The notes under the pieces were generated by a model. That model was not told where the DNA came from, ran no database searches, and saw nothing but the letters and a program-made list of their open reading frames with translations. A stretch of DNA of 64,000 nt, from positions 186,001 to 250,000 of the forward strand of contig NZ_JBFHGL010000002.1 in the NCBI RefSeq assembly GCF_041583195.1. Reading direction: 5' to 3'. Each line of letters starts with the position of its first letter. Positions within the stretch are counted from its first letter, which is position 1. The stretch is from Sulfurimonas sp. (GTDB lineage Bacteria > Campylobacterota > Campylobacteria > Campylobacterales > Sulfurimonadaceae). Shown here one piece after another: positions 34,940-44,572 of this stretch. Both the position numbers and the translations under genes were made by a program.

Positions 34940-36408
34940 TATAAGAAGTTTAATATACTCTTTTCAATATCTTCTTTTTCAATAACAGTTTTTTGAGCTA
35001 TATCTTTTGTAAAAAGATCTTTTATTATTTGTGGTATATCAACTTTTGCAGCTTTAGATATTGAAGCCAATGCATCTAGATCTCGTGTATCGATTTCACC
35101 AGTAATAGCATTAGCTATAACCGGTGAAAATTTAGTCCACTCCGCAGTTGAATAGACAATAGATTTTATCTTAGGATCACATACACTCTCGTAAGCTTTA
35201 AGACAAGTTGCCGTATGAGGATCCATTAAATAACCTTCATCAAACATTGTTTTGATATAGTGCTTACCCTCTGCATCGTCACAATAATCAGCTATAAAAA
35301 TCTCTTGAAGTTTTTTCAGTTCATCATTAGTAAGTTCATATTTACTATTTTTATCTAAGTCGTTCATTAACTCTTTTGTTCTTTGAGCTCCATAAAGACT
35401 AAAAAGAACTCTCTCTACATTTGAAGATTTTAATATATCCATAGCAGGAGATGTTGTTAAAATTAATTCATCATCTTTTATATCATAAACACCTGTATTA
35501 ATCAGACGAGTTAGTATATTGTTCTGATTTGAAGAAACAACTAGTTTCTCAACAGGTAATCCCATCTCTTTTGCATAAAAGGCACCAAGAATATTTCCAA
35601 AGTTTCCACTCGGAACATTGATATATACTTTTTCACCAATAGTTATCTCATCTTGGCGTACTAGCTCTAAGTAAGAGTGAATATGATAGATAATCTGAAA
35701 TATTATTCGACCAAAGTTTACAGAGTTAGCAGCTGAAAGAGAGATATCTTTCTCTTTTAATGTCTTATTAAAGCTATCAGATGCTAAAAGATGTTTTAAT
35801 GCACTTTGTGCATCATCAAAGTTACCGTTTATACCAATTACTTTAAGGTTTTTTGCATTTTCCGTAACCATTTGAAGACGTTGTACATCACTTGTTCCGT
35901 TTGCAGGATATATACAAACCATCTGAATATTATCTTGGTTTTTAAAAGTCTCTAGTGCTGCCGGACCTGTATCACCACTAGTTGCAGCTAAAATCAAATA
36001 GTTTTCATTTTTTTTCTGAGCAACAGATGATAATATTCTTCCAAAAGGTTGAAGTGCCATATCTTTGAATGCACGAGTTGGACCGTGATAAAGTTCACTT
36101 ACAAAAAGATTATCTCTTACTTTCACAACAGGAACTGGATTGTCTTTATCATCAAAATTATCATACAAATCAAGTGCTTCTAAAATAACATTTGCATCAA
36201 TATCTATTTCAAATTGTTTTAACAGATCAAATGCCAACTCTTTGTAGCTAGAGTTTAGATGTTTATTTAAAAAAACTTTCCCTAATTCAGGTAGCTTCTC
36301 AGGTACATAAAGTCCACCGTAAGATGCTATAGGGCTTAAAATTGCTTCTGAAAAAGTAACTGTTTCTTGGAAAGAAGGATCTACGCCACGAGTTTGAATA
36401 AAGTTCAT
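34939..36408 (-). CDS. thrC: Threonine synthase
   Basis: 489-residue PLP enzyme of the long fungal/proteobacterial type. PLP Lys in GPTRAFKDMALQP; phosphate loop and Gly-rich segment in ATSGDTGPAAL; later VPSGNFGNILGAFYAKEMG. It converts O-phosphohomoserine to threonine. A -10 lies 26 bases upstream. Independent unit. Confidence 0.97.
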   Translation of the reverse strand: MNFIQTRGVDPSFQETVTFSEAILSPIASYGGLYVPEKLPELGKVFLNKHLNSSYKELAFDLLKQFEIDIDANVILEALDLYDNFDDKDNPVPVVKVRDNLFVSELYHGPTRAFKDMALQPFGRILSSVAQKKNENYLILAATSGDTGPAALETFKNQDNIQMVCIYPANGTSDVQRLQMVTENAKNLKVIGINGNFDDAQSALKHLLASDSFNKTLKEKDISLSAANSVNFGRIIFQIIYHIHSYLELVRQDEITIGEKVYINVPSGNFGNILGAFYAKEMGLPVEKLVVSSNQNNILTRLINTGVYDIKDDELILTTSPAMDILKSSNVERVLFSLYGAQRTKELMNDLDKNSKYELTNDELKKLQEIFIADYCDDAEGKHYIKTMFDEGYLMDPHTATCLKAYESVCDPKIKSIVYSTAEWTKFSPVIANAITGEIDTRDLDALASISKAAKVDIPQIIKDLFTKDIAQKTVIEKEDIEKSILNFL

Positions 36409-36433
36409 ATATTTCTCTTAATGATTTTTTGCA

Positions 36434-36439
36434 ATTATA
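36434..36439 (-). promoter_or_regulatory. Likely -10 element (TATAAT) for thrC
   Basis: GCTATAATTGC on the minus strand, 26 bases upstream of the thrC start. Confidence 0.5.
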
Positions 36440-36471
36440 GCAAAAGAAGTTTAAGTAAAGAGTAAGTACTT

Positions 36472-36852
36472 TTATTTATCACTATCGAACTTCATAAACA
36501 TCCAAAAAATTATAAGAAGTGCTAATGAAGCTACTATTTCATATCCAATCGCCCAAACTACAAAAAATGCTGCAGTATTTAACTTCATAAAGCTGTCAAA
36601 ATCTGCCTGAGCTACTGCAAAAAATAAGAAAACGGCACCTACTATATATGGTATAAATAAAAAGTATATAAAACCGAATATACCTTCATAACCATCAGGT
36701 GCCCAAACCATTTCCTTGACATCGACATTTTGAGAACCGAAAGATTTATTCTTTCTTCTAGTTCTCTTGCGTCTGGCAAGGTTGTCCCTTTTTAATTGGT
36801 TGTAATACATCTGGTTATTTCGGCTGTTGTTTAGATCTCTTCCGTAATCCAT
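36472..36852 (-). CDS. Membrane protein with basic N-terminus, unknown function
   Basis: 126 residues: an Asn/Arg/Lys-rich, probably cytoplasmic N-terminal part (residues 1-40, with RRKRTRRKNK), then two or three membrane helices (about 58-80, 92-120). The basic stretch could bind phosphate groups of nucleic acid or lipid, but that is speculation. No family recognised. Isolated on the minus strand between thrC and the end of the envC-like gene. Confidence 0.6.
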   Translation of the reverse strand: MDYGRDLNNSRNNQMYYNQLKRDNLARRKRTRRKNKSFGSQNVDVKEMVWAPDGYEGIFGFIYFLFIPYIVGAVFLFFAVAQADFDSFMKLNTAAFFVVWAIGYEIVASLALLIIFWMFMKFDSDK

Positions 36853-36914
36853 GATATCTACCTAATAATTTATAATAATTTAAAATAATTGTATCATAAT
36901 TTTAAGCATTATGT

Positions 36915-38129
36915 TTATTGAAATAACCTTATAGGATTTATGTGATATGATTTTTGAGTAACTTCAAAGATGAGTTCATCGTTAACACGCCCTATTGTAT
37001 AACCTTTTCTAATCTTTTTACCTTTTTGAATATTCGGTGAAATTTGTGAAAGATTTGCATATATAGTATGAAGACCGTCTTTATGTTCAACAATAACTAT
37101 ATTGTCTAAAACAGCAGTTTTATCTGCATATATAACTTTTCCGTTAAACACAGTCCTCACTTTTGCATTTTTTTCTTTTGGAATCATAGAGATCGATTCG
37201 TTAAATATTTTTATACCGTATATAGGATCTGTATATGTCCCGTATTTTTTTGTTAATGTGTACGGATATATAGGTGTTATAGTTTTTTCACCAGTATATT
37301 TTTTCGTTTTAACTCTCTGGTATGAACTTCCGTGTTGTTTAACTTTTGGGAGGTCTTCATCTTTTTTTGCAGCAAAAGCTTGACGTCTACGCTCATCCTC
37401 TTTAGCTTTTTTTATTTCATCTAGCTTTATAATTTTAAGCCTTGAGAGAGTCTCTTTCAAAGTGTCCTGCTTTTTTATAAGAGACTTTAATTCTGTTTTA
37501 TAAGACTTTTTAGATTTTTCCAACTTAGCGAGTAAAGTTTTGTTTTTTTCTTGTGTCTTTTTAAGTATTTTGTGTTTTGTATCTATTTTTGAAATCTCAT
37601 CTTCTAACTGAAGAGCTTGATCTTTTTTAGCATCTATTATTTTTACATTTTCATAAAAACGATCATTTAATTTATTTGCTCTCTCTTTTGTTTTTTGAAG
37701 CATCTCTTTTAAAACTTCTACCTCTATAAGTGCACTTTCATCGTTAGCTTCATTCTCATCGATAATAATACTTAAAGATACACTTTTAGCAATCGTAAAT
37801 ACAAGCTCTTGTTCTATGTCTGACTGAGATTTTTGCAGCTTAGCTTGCTCTAATTTTAATTTTGATAGTGTTTGTGTATTTGCCTGGTAAGTTTTTTCTT
37901 TTAACTTTAATTGTTCTTCTAATTCTTTTAAATACTTTTGCTGCTTATATATCTCTTCTTTTTGTTCTAAAATCTGTTTTGCATTATCTGCCATCTTTTT
38001 ATTTAAAGAACTATATGTTTTAGAGAAATTCTTTATTTTTTTAGATGTATTATCTATTTTTTTATCAATATTAGTTTCTGAACTTAATGATAAAAATAGT
38101 ATTAATAAAACAAATAATGTTCTTATCAT
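36915..38129 (-). CDS. EnvC-like murein hydrolase activator (degenerate M23/LytM)
   Basis: 404 residues: signal peptide (about 1-18), a long coiled coil (about 25-245) and a C-terminal LytM-like domain (about 290-404). The metal ligands of active M23 peptidases are not all there: the first HxxxD site reads FNESISMIP, and the HxH reads HTIYAN, so it should activate amidases and not cleave. In E. coli EnvC is recruited by FtsEX to trigger septal amidases; here it overlaps ftsX by four bases (ATGA), which supports this role strongly. Confidence 0.85.
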   Translation of the reverse strand: MIRTLFVLLILFLSLSSETNIDKKIDNTSKKIKNFSKTYSSLNKKMADNAKQILEQKEEIYKQQKYLKELEEQLKLKEKTYQANTQTLSKLKLEQAKLQKSQSDIEQELVFTIAKSVSLSIIIDENEANDESALIEVEVLKEMLQKTKERANKLNDRFYENVKIIDAKKDQALQLEDEISKIDTKHKILKKTQEKNKTLLAKLEKSKKSYKTELKSLIKKQDTLKETLSRLKIIKLDEIKKAKEDERRRQAFAAKKDEDLPKVKQHGSSYQRVKTKKYTGEKTITPIYPYTLTKKYGTYTDPIYGIKIFNESISMIPKEKNAKVRTVFNGKVIYADKTAVLDNIVIVEHKDGLHTIYANLSQISPNIQKGKKIRKGYTIGRVNDELIFEVTQKSYHINPIRLFQ

Positions 38130-38938
38130 ACTTCTTCTTTATGACCTAATACTATCATTGTTGCTAAAAATATAGATAAGATTAAAGATACGCCTAATAA
38201 TAATAGAGAATCGTACACTTGATCAAATATAACAATTTTAATATTGATATTTTCAAATTGTTTTAAAACAAACTCATTTACACTTATATATGAAAAAATT
38301 AAAAATATCAAAATGCTTGAAATTATTGCATCTACAATTGAAAGTCTGAAAAGCACAGCTGATCTAAGCCATGTAGGAGCCCCGAACAATCCCATAATAT
38401 TCATTCTCTCAGAGTGTTTAAACTGCCATATTCTTAACTCTTTTAAAATAAGAAGCATTGTAACTATTGACACTACTATTGCAAAAACCAAAATCACATT
38501 TTTAAAAAGCACTAATAACTTATAAGTTATATCATGGTTATTTGAAAAGTCCTCAATCTTTGTAATATTTTTGTTTGTAAAAAGAGCACGTCTAAGTTTT
38601 TCTATCTCATTGGGAGATGGAAACTTTTTCAAATGAAGCTTGTAAAACTTTGGTAAAGTCAATTTTAAAAGATTCATATTTTTTTCATCTATATCCGCAT
38701 CTAAACGCTTAATAACGTTATCAGGCGATAGTTCTTCTACCTCTTTTATTAAACTGTTTAAAGACAACATATCTTTTTCTAATATGTTCTTTTTACTGAC
38801 TACAACTACTGAATATTTATTAGCTAAATTTTGTTTATATGCATCGATTGAACGATCAACAATAATAAAAATCTGAATAGAAAAAAGGATACTTATAAGT
38901 GCTACAATAAGCGAAAGGTGGTTTTTAATTGACTTCAC
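38126..38938 (-). CDS. ftsX: Cell division protein FtsX
   Basis: 270 residues: one N-terminal helix (about 9-28), a periplasmic loop (about 30-135) that would bind the EnvC-like protein, then three helices, the usual four-helix FtsX topology. FtsX transmits ATP hydrolysis by FtsE across the membrane to control septal wall hydrolases. Overlaps ftsE by 14 bases and the envC-like gene by 4. Confidence 0.88.
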   Translation of the reverse strand: MKSIKNHLSLIVALISILFSIQIFIIVDRSIDAYKQNLANKYSVVVVSKKNILEKDMLSLNSLIKEVEELSPDNVIKRLDADIDEKNMNLLKLTLPKFYKLHLKKFPSPNEIEKLRRALFTNKNITKIEDFSNNHDITYKLLVLFKNVILVFAIVVSIVTMLLILKELRIWQFKHSERMNIMGLFGAPTWLRSAVLFRLSIVDAIISSILIFLIFSYISVNEFVLKQFENINIKIVIFDQVYDSLLLLGVSLILSIFLATMIVLGHKEEV

Positions 38939-39596
38939 TAATCTCTCCGTATTCTATATGATAATGTTTATAATCAACATTCAATGTAGATGGGATATGG
39001 TGAGTTACAACTATAACTGTAGTTTTTAATTGAGTATTTGCCCCTTCTAAAAGGTTCCAAATAAGTTGAGATGAATATTCATCAAGGTTACCTGTCGGCT
39101 CATCTGCCAAGATTAGTATCGGATTATGTGCCAATGCTCTTGCCATTGCAACACGCTGTTGCTCACCCCCACTAAGCTCTAGTGGATACTTACCATATTG
39201 ATGTTTTAGTCTAACATGTTTCAATAGAGATTCCGTCTGGTTGATAGTAACCTCTTTTTCATAACCGTTGATCAACAGTGGCATAGTAATATTTTTCTCA
39301 ATAGTCCACTCTTTTACAAGTTTATAATCTTGAAAAACAATACCAAGATGTCTTCTTAAGAAATTTAATTTACTTTTTGATACGTTATTTAATTCAACTC
39401 CACCTACTATAAGAGAGCCTTGTTTTGGTTTTATGGCACCGTATAGTGATTTTAGAAGCGTTGACTTACCACTACCGCTAGCCCCAGTGATAAATACAAA
39501 ACTACCGGAGTCAATACTAAAGTTTGCTTGTTTTATGATTGTCTGACTAGAGTCATAACTAAGGGAAACATCTTTAGCAAGAATCACTTTATCCAT
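38925..39596 (-). CDS. ftsE: Cell division ATP-binding protein FtsE
   Basis: 223-residue ABC ATPase: Walker [10 protein letters not shown], signature [15 protein letters not shown], Walker [12 protein letters not shown], and the H-loop VTHH. With FtsX it forms the septal-ring complex that governs peptidoglycan hydrolysis. Overlaps trmB by eight bases. Downstream ftsX and an EnvC-like activator identify it as FtsE rather than another lipoprotein-type ATPase. Confidence 0.92.
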   Translation of the reverse strand: MDKVILAKDVSLSYDSSQTIIKQANFSIDSGSFVFITGASGSGKSTLLKSLYGAIKPKQGSLIVGGVELNNVSKSKLNFLRRHLGIVFQDYKLVKEWTIEKNITMPLLINGYEKEVTINQTESLLKHVRLKHQYGKYPLELSGGEQQRVAMARALAHNPILILADEPTGNLDEYSSQLIWNLLEGANTQLKTTVIVVTHHIPSTLNVDYKHYHIEYGEISEVN

Positions 39597-40761
39597 TTAA
39601 AACCCCATTTAAGAATTTATGTGCATTGAGATTACTTTTTGATCTAAGAGGTGTCTGAGGATAGTATGAAATATTCTCATCTCTTATGATCACATATAGA
39701 TGCTCAGGTCTGTCAAAACTACCCATAGAGACTCTAAGCATTACACCATCTTCTAATGAGTAAGCTCTTTCAAAATGGATAAACCCGCTATCAAATCTTT
39801 TTGTAACTCCGCCTAGTTCAAGTAACTTTTGTTCATCACCTTTAAACTCATCAAAATTAAATCCACCCTCTATATTTAAAAGCTCAGATTCTAGATCGTT
39901 GATCATAGTTACATCATAGATGTTTTTCTCCATTCTCTTCCATCTGTCTTCATACTTGGAACTGACCTCTATATCGCTGTTTTTTCTAATGTTTAAAGTT
40001 ATTTTCGGAAAGTTTATAAATGTTTCATAAGAATACGCATAATAGTTTTCACTGTCTGTTCTTAATTCAAGTGTTCCGCCAACTTTTAAAACACGTCTTG
40101 CTTCTTCAATAAATGAAGTAGATATTACACGTCTATGAGGTTTTTTATCCCATGGTACAGGAAAGTGAACAAATATTTGACTTACTATATTTGATGGTAC
40201 TAATTCCATAAAAAGTCTTGCATCATAATCGAGCACTAATAGATTATCAAGTTCCTGAATGCTGATCTGCTTTAACACCTGTTCAATTGATGGGCGATGA
40301 ATCTCAATACCTATGTATAAAGTCTTTGGATTTTTTTTAGCTTGATGAAGAAGATGTCTTCCTGAGCCAAAACCGACCTCTATTGCTACATCATCAGCTT
40401 GGGGAAACTTATCTGCAAAATACTCTATATTTTTAAGAGCGGTTACCTTTTCAAGGTGTATATTTTTTGCAGATGTATGTACATTTGAACTTAGGACATT
40501 TAGTTGTGCTTCATTTGCGTATGTTAAAAGGGCATTATGAACTTTTTGTGTAGAAGCTGGACGTGTCAGTTTATCTGTTTTTAAAAGTGTTTTATTCTCA
40601 TCATCTTTTAAAAGCAAAAAGAAATCTTCATCCTCAACTGTAGTTGAGATAAGAAGTTCGTCATCGTGCTTTACGTTTTGTCCATAAAAATTAAAGCTTA
40701 CTCCATCTTTTTCAAATGGCAGTTCTAGCTTTTTAAATTCTTCTATATGTAGGTGTGGCAT
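39589..40761 (-). CDS. trmB: tRNA (guanine-N7)-methyltransferase, long Campylobacterota form
   Basis: 390 residues, longer than the roughly 240 of E. coli TrmB. The catalytic domain is central: [18 protein letters not shown] (SAM site), [14 protein letters not shown] (typical FPDPWpKkrH site) and [10 protein letters not shown]- and C-terminal extensions flank it. It makes m7G46 in tRNA. It lies in the ftsEX operon, one base after the FN3 lipoprotein, as in other Campylobacterota. Confidence 0.93.
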   Translation of the reverse strand: MPHLHIEEFKKLELPFEKDGVSFNFYGQNVKHDDELLISTTVEDEDFFLLLKDDENKTLLKTDKLTRPASTQKVHNALLTYANEAQLNVLSSNVHTSAKNIHLEKVTALKNIEYFADKFPQADDVAIEVGFGSGRHLLHQAKKNPKTLYIGIEIHRPSIEQVLKQISIQELDNLLVLDYDARLFMELVPSNIVSQIFVHFPVPWDKKPHRRVISTSFIEEARRVLKVGGTLELRTDSENYYAYSYETFINFPKITLNIRKNSDIEVSSKYEDRWKRMEKNIYDVTMINDLESELLNIEGGFNFDEFKGDEQKLLELGGVTKRFDSGFIHFERAYSLEDGVMLRVSMGSFDRPEHLYVIIRDENISYYPQTPLRSKSNLNAHKFLNGVLNG

Positions 40762-42036
40762 CTATTTTTGTTCTTCTTTTGTTTCTGGAATTTCAATAAC
40801 AACTTCTATACTAGGCTCTGATGTTATAGAGTTTTTATCTACAGTTAAAACCTTGTAGTAATAAGTAGTTCCCGGAAGTATATCCTCATCTACAAAACTT
40901 TCACCTTTAATATCTTTAATCTCATCTATTGTAGATTCAAAAACACCTGTTTTATACTCTTTGATAACAGTATAGCTGTTTGCTCTTAGATCGTTTTTTC
41001 TCCACTTTAGAACAATTTTATTATCTTCAAGCTTTGCATCAACTACAGCAGGTGCAAGCGGTTTTGATAAACTTAAACCTTGTGTTGAGTATGGCTGATG
41101 TAGAGATTCTAAACCGTCTTTGTCAACTTGAGTTACCATGTAGAAGTATCTAACACCGTCTTCTTGTACTTCATCTTCAAAACTATTATCAATAAGTTTT
41201 GCTATAAATTCATAGCTTCCGTCCGGCTTATCTGCTCTATATAGTTTGTAGTAAGAAAAATCTTTATTTTGTGTTTTATCCCAAGAAATTTTTATCTTCT
41301 TTGCAACATCTTTTGAAGCTACTAAATTAGTTATAGTTAGAGGTAGTTTCTTAGTAATAGATTTTACAATCTCACTCTGTTTTGATGTAATTCCGTTGTA
41401 TGTAATCGCACGTACATTGTACAAATATGTGTGGTTATCTTTTAAACCTTCATCTATATACTCTGCACTTAAACGCCCTTGCACTCTAGCTACTACTTTC
41501 CATTTTTCTTCGTCTAATGCTCTTCTTTGGATCTCGTAAGCTTTTACTATCTCATTTGTATGCGGTCTCCAAATAATTTTTGTACTTCTAGGCATTGAAC
41601 TAGCTGCATACACCCATGTTACAGAATTCAGTATAGGTTTTGTAGCAGTTTGATAAACCTCACTTCTCTCCCCTTGTGCATCTTTAGAATAAGTTACGAA
41701 AAAATAGTTATATCTATGTTCAGGTTTAACATTGTTGTCTAAATAGTGAGTTGCAAATCTTGTATTTATCGTATCGAAGTACGAATCTTCAGAACTTAAG
41801 TTCTCATCTATAGACTCTCTATAGATATAGATACCTTCAACTCTTTTGTCCTTAATTTGCTTCCATTCAAGTGCTATCGATTTCATACCTGATTTTGTAG
41901 CATTTTTTGTTAAAGATACTTTTGGAAGGGTTGGATCAATGACAGCCTCTTCTTTTGGTTTTGGTTTTGCCCCACAACCACTAAGAGTTAAGAGAATTAA
42001 AACTATCGATAATGAACTTAGGTTCAATAACTTCAT
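40762..42036 (-). CDS. Lipoprotein with fibronectin type III domains
   Basis: 424 residues from the ATG at 42036, chosen because ACGGAG precedes it and it leads straight into a lipoprotein signal peptide (lipobox LSGC at about residues 20-23); the longer frame to 42054 is disfavoured. The mature protein holds about four FN3-like repeats, seen from recurring IPxxTxYYYKV-like segments such as GTTYYYKVLTVD and NHTYLYNVRAI, YFYMVTQVD and YNYFFVTYS. A surface or periplasmic adhesion/scaffold role is likely. The gene overlaps rluD by 56 bases and abuts trmB, so it is in the ftsEX operon. Confidence 0.85.
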   Translation of the reverse strand: MKLLNLSSLSIVLILLTLSGCGAKPKPKEEAVIDPTLPKVSLTKNATKSGMKSIALEWKQIKDKRVEGIYIYRESIDENLSSEDSYFDTINTRFATHYLDNNVKPEHRYNYFFVTYSKDAQGERSEVYQTATKPILNSVTWVYAASSMPRSTKIIWRPHTNEIVKAYEIQRRALDEEKWKVVARVQGRLSAEYIDEGLKDNHTYLYNVRAITYNGITSKQSEIVKSITKKLPLTITNLVASKDVAKKIKISWDKTQNKDFSYYKLYRADKPDGSYEFIAKLIDNSFEDEVQEDGVRYFYMVTQVDKDGLESLHQPYSTQGLSLSKPLAPAVVDAKLEDNKIVLKWRKNDLRANSYTVIKEYKTGVFESTIDEIKDIKGESFVDEDILPGTTYYYKVLTVDKNSITSEPSIEVVIEIPETKEEQK

Positions 42037-42955
42037 ATATTTGCTCCGTATCAAATTTTTTATCTATATATTCTTTCATTTTCTGCTCTATTGGAGCTAC
42101 AAATGAAACCACCTCATTAGTTTTTGGATGGATAAAGTGTAATTCATATGCATGAAGCAAAATTCGTTCCGATTTATCATCTTTTTTAATAGCTCCGTAT
42201 ATGTGATCACCAACTATATGACGGCTTTTTGTCTCAAGATGTACACGAATTTGATGTGTACGTCCCGTAAATAGTTTACAAGCTATTAACTGGTGTTTTT
42301 CATCATTACTCAAAAGCAGTTGTTTAAAAGCTGTTTTAGCATCTTTTCCACCTGCTTCACAAGCCATTTTCAAACGATTGTTTGAGCTTCTTTTTATAGG
42401 TGCTTCTATAATCGTTATATCATCTTTTAGCGGTGGTTCAATTACTGCCAAATAATGGCGTCCCATACTTTTATCTTGAAGTTGTTCACTTAAAAGCTGG
42501 TGTGCTTCATTGTTTTTTGCAACAACCATAACACCGCTTGTACCTTTATCTAATCTATGTACAATACCGTGACGCTCTTCACCGCTAATTGTCGAGAGTC
42601 TTATACCCTTGTGCTTTAACCAGTCAACAAGAGTAGCTTCTTTTACGCTGGGTGCGGGATGAACTGTCAACCCGCTAGGTTTGTTTATTACTAAAAGGTC
42701 ATCATCTTCATGGATAATTTCTACACTAAAATCTATCTCTTGAGGCTCTTCTTCTTTTGCCTCTGGAAGTTCTACTCTAATGTTTTGATTTTCTTTCAGT
42801 TTTACACCTGCACGTGAAACTAATTTTTCATCAACATATACACAATCTTTTTTTATAAGTTGTGCTACTTGTGATCTACTTTGGTCTAATTCGTTAGCTA
42901 AAAAAGTGTCTAAGCGCTCAGGAATGCTACAAGTAAAGCTTTTAATATTATCCAT
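41981..42955 (-). CDS. RluD-family pseudouridine synthase
   Basis: 324 residues: S4 RNA-binding domain (about 12-75; RLDTFLANELDQSRSQVAQLI), then the catalytic domain with HRLDKGTSGVMVVAKN (catalytic Asp) and GRTHQIRVHL. It isomerises uridines in rRNA, RluD acting at 23S positions 1911/1915/1917; RluC is an alternative. It is the first gene of the rluD-FN3-trmB-ftsE-ftsX-envC operon and divergent from rodA. Confidence 0.9.
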   Translation of the reverse strand: MDNIKSFTCSIPERLDTFLANELDQSRSQVAQLIKKDCVYVDEKLVSRAGVKLKENQNIRVELPEAKEEEPQEIDFSVEIIHEDDDLLVINKPSGLTVHPAPSVKEATLVDWLKHKGIRLSTISGEERHGIVHRLDKGTSGVMVVAKNNEAHQLLSEQLQDKSMGRHYLAVIEPPLKDDITIIEAPIKRSSNNRLKMACEAGGKDAKTAFKQLLLSNDEKHQLIACKLFTGRTHQIRVHLETKSRHIVGDHIYGAIKKDDKSERILLHAYELHFIHPKTNEVVSFVAPIEQKMKEYIDKKFDTEQIYEVIEPKFIIDSFNSLNS

Positions 42956-43015
42956 AATATACCTTTTTATACACCTTTTGTGTTACAATTCTGTAAAAAT
43001 TTGGAGAAGTGTAGT

Positions 43016-44131
43016 TTGTGGAGAATTGATAAGCGTATTTTAGCACAATTTGATTTTATTTCCATTATTCTTATCCTGCCTCTGATCATTACATCAAACT
43101 GGCTTATAGATGAAGCCGTACCAGCTCTTGCTCAAAAACAAATAGCTTATATTGGTGTAGCAGCTATAGCGTTTTTAGTTGTTTTTTTACTCCCTATTAG
43201 AAGAATGAGCTGGCTGATTCCACTTATATACTGGGTAAATATACTTTTGCTTTTAGCCGTTGATTTTTTTGGAACAACACGCGGTATGGGTGCGCAAAGA
43301 TGGCTAGAACTTCCATTTATAAATGCGACTATTCAACCATCTGAATTTGTAAAACCTGCACTTATTTTAATGCTCGCGTATCTAATACATAAAAATCCAC
43401 CTCAAAGGAATGGATATAATTTAAAAGAGTTTTTAAAACTAAGCGCGTATATACTACTGCCTTTTATTTTAATTGCAAAAGAACCGGATCTTGGTACAGC
43501 ACTGGTACTTTTGATAATAGGTTACGGTACACTGTTTTTTATAGGTGTTAATTGGAAAATTTGGGCTGTAATAATCACTACAATATTACTTTCATCCCCT
43601 CTTGTATATAAATTTGGTCTGCATGACTATCAAAAAACACGTATAAAAGATTTTATAAGTGAAAAGCCCTCATACCATGTCCAGCAGTCGATCATTGCCA
43701 TAGGTTCAGGTGGACTTAGCGGGAACTCAAAAGAGGAAGCTACCCAAACACAAATGAAGTTTCTTCCAATTGCTACAAGTGATTTTATATTTGCCTACTT
43801 AGTTGAGCGCAGTGGATTTCTAGGCGGGTTAGCTATTATACTGGTATATATTCTACTAATACTGCACTTATTAAGTCTTAGTATTTTCAATACGGATTAT
43901 TATATAAAAGTTGTGACTATTGCAATATCATTTATGATATTTGTATACATGGGTGTTAATATATCTATGACAATTGGATATGCACCGGTTGTGGGAGTAC
44001 CACTGCCCATGTTTAGTTACGGGGGCAGCAGTTTTTTAAACTTTATAATACTCTTTGCCATTATGCAGAACCTTATTACTTTTCAGTATAGGGATCTTTA
44101 TGACGGACGTGGTACTAAAAGCTTTTTATAA
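43016..44131 (+). CDS. rodA: Peptidoglycan glycosyltransferase RodA
   Basis: 371 residues from the TTG at 43016, six bases after GGAGAAG; the frame opens earlier at a GTG (42980), but that would place the ribosome site inside the gene, and the short start MWRIDKR fits the family. About ten membrane helices, with the SEDS signature VGVPLPMFSYGGSSFL near the end. RodA polymerises glycan strands in lateral-wall elongation. Divergent from rluD. Confidence 0.93.
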   Translation: MWRIDKRILAQFDFISIILILPLIITSNWLIDEAVPALAQKQIAYIGVAAIAFLVVFLLPIRRMSWLIPLIYWVNILLLLAVDFFGTTRGMGAQRWLELPFINATIQPSEFVKPALILMLAYLIHKNPPQRNGYNLKEFLKLSAYILLPFILIAKEPDLGTALVLLIIGYGTLFFIGVNWKIWAVIITTILLSSPLVYKFGLHDYQKTRIKDFISEKPSYHVQQSIIAIGSGGLSGNSKEEATQTQMKFLPIATSDFIFAYLVERSGFLGGLAIILVYILLILHLLSLSIFNTDYYIKVVTIAISFMIFVYMGVNISMTIGYAPVVGVPLPMFSYGGSSFLNFIILFAIMQNLITFQYRDLYDGRGTKSFL

Positions 44132-44139
44132 ATAGGTAT

Positions 44140-44313
44140 TTATTGAGACATCTCTTTTTGTTTCTCTAAATAATCTCTTTTCATCTGTAAACTTGAACCG
44201 TTTGCTACATCGTGCAATACAAAAGCAAAAGACATCATGTACAAAAACGAAAATATGCCTATAAAACCTACAACAACATATATATTCAGATATTTTTTTA
44301 TTTGTTTTTTCAT
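44140..44313 (-). CDS. 57-residue single-pass membrane protein
   Basis: Too short for usual ORF cut-offs. It begins with ATG at 44313, preceded by a strong AAAAGGAG at good spacing. The protein starts MKKQIKKYLNIYVVVG, has one membrane helix (about residues 10-33) and ends in a charged helix (KRDYLEKQKEMSQ). A longer frame across the same bases (44126-44341) gives an implausible Cys/Arg-rich product. It lies tail to tail with rodA (9 bases apart). Function unknown. Confidence 0.7.
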   Translation of the reverse strand: MKKQIKKYLNIYVVVGFIGIFSFLYMMSFAFVLHDVANGSSLQMKRDYLEKQKEMSQ

Positions 44314-44467
44314 GAAAAACTCCTTTTAAATATCTTGACAATATAAAATATTATTATATTAGACTGACAATAACTAGACTTTTTTTTAGTAGATCTATTT
44401 TTTAAGCATAACAATATTTCGATACAATTTCATAAACAATTTAATTAACTTTTATAGGAGGTATATT

Positions 44468-44524
44468 ATGTATTCAATCAAACAATTAACAAAATTAAAA
44501 ACTAAGTTGGTGACAATTAAATAA
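44468..44524 (+). CDS. 18-residue leader-type ORF before a methyltransferase
   Basis: ATG with a perfect AGGAGG ribosome site (TAGGAGG, spacing 7) encodes MYSIKQLTKLKTKLVTIK and stops at 44522. Its last codons and stop codon overlap the left arm of a perfect hairpin (44510-44543). No known family; the arrangement resembles a regulatory leader peptide for the methyltransferase 48 bases downstream. Confidence 0.55.
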   Translation: MYSIKQLTKLKTKLVTIK

Positions 44525-44543
44525 TATATTTCATAATTGTCAC
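44510..44543 (+). promoter_or_regulatory. Perfect 10-bp hairpin in the leader of the methyltransferase
   Basis: GTGACAATTA (44510-44519) and TAATTGTCAC (44534-44543) are exact reverse complements around a 14-base AT-rich loop; no T-run follows, so it is not a normal terminator. The left arm is inside the leader ORF, so a ribosome finishing that ORF would open the stem. It ends 29 bases before the methyltransferase ATG. Confidence 0.65.
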
Positions 44544-44572
44544 TAAATATATTAATTATTTGGAGACAAAAA

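Noticed and set aside
44126-44341. 71-residue minus-strand reading frame
   Set aside because: Cys/Arg-rich and implausible; the same bases hold a 57-residue protein in another frame with a strong ribosome site.
44510-44543. Reading the leader hairpin as a simple terminator
   Set aside because: No T-run follows the stem, and the methyltransferase gene begins only 29 bases later.
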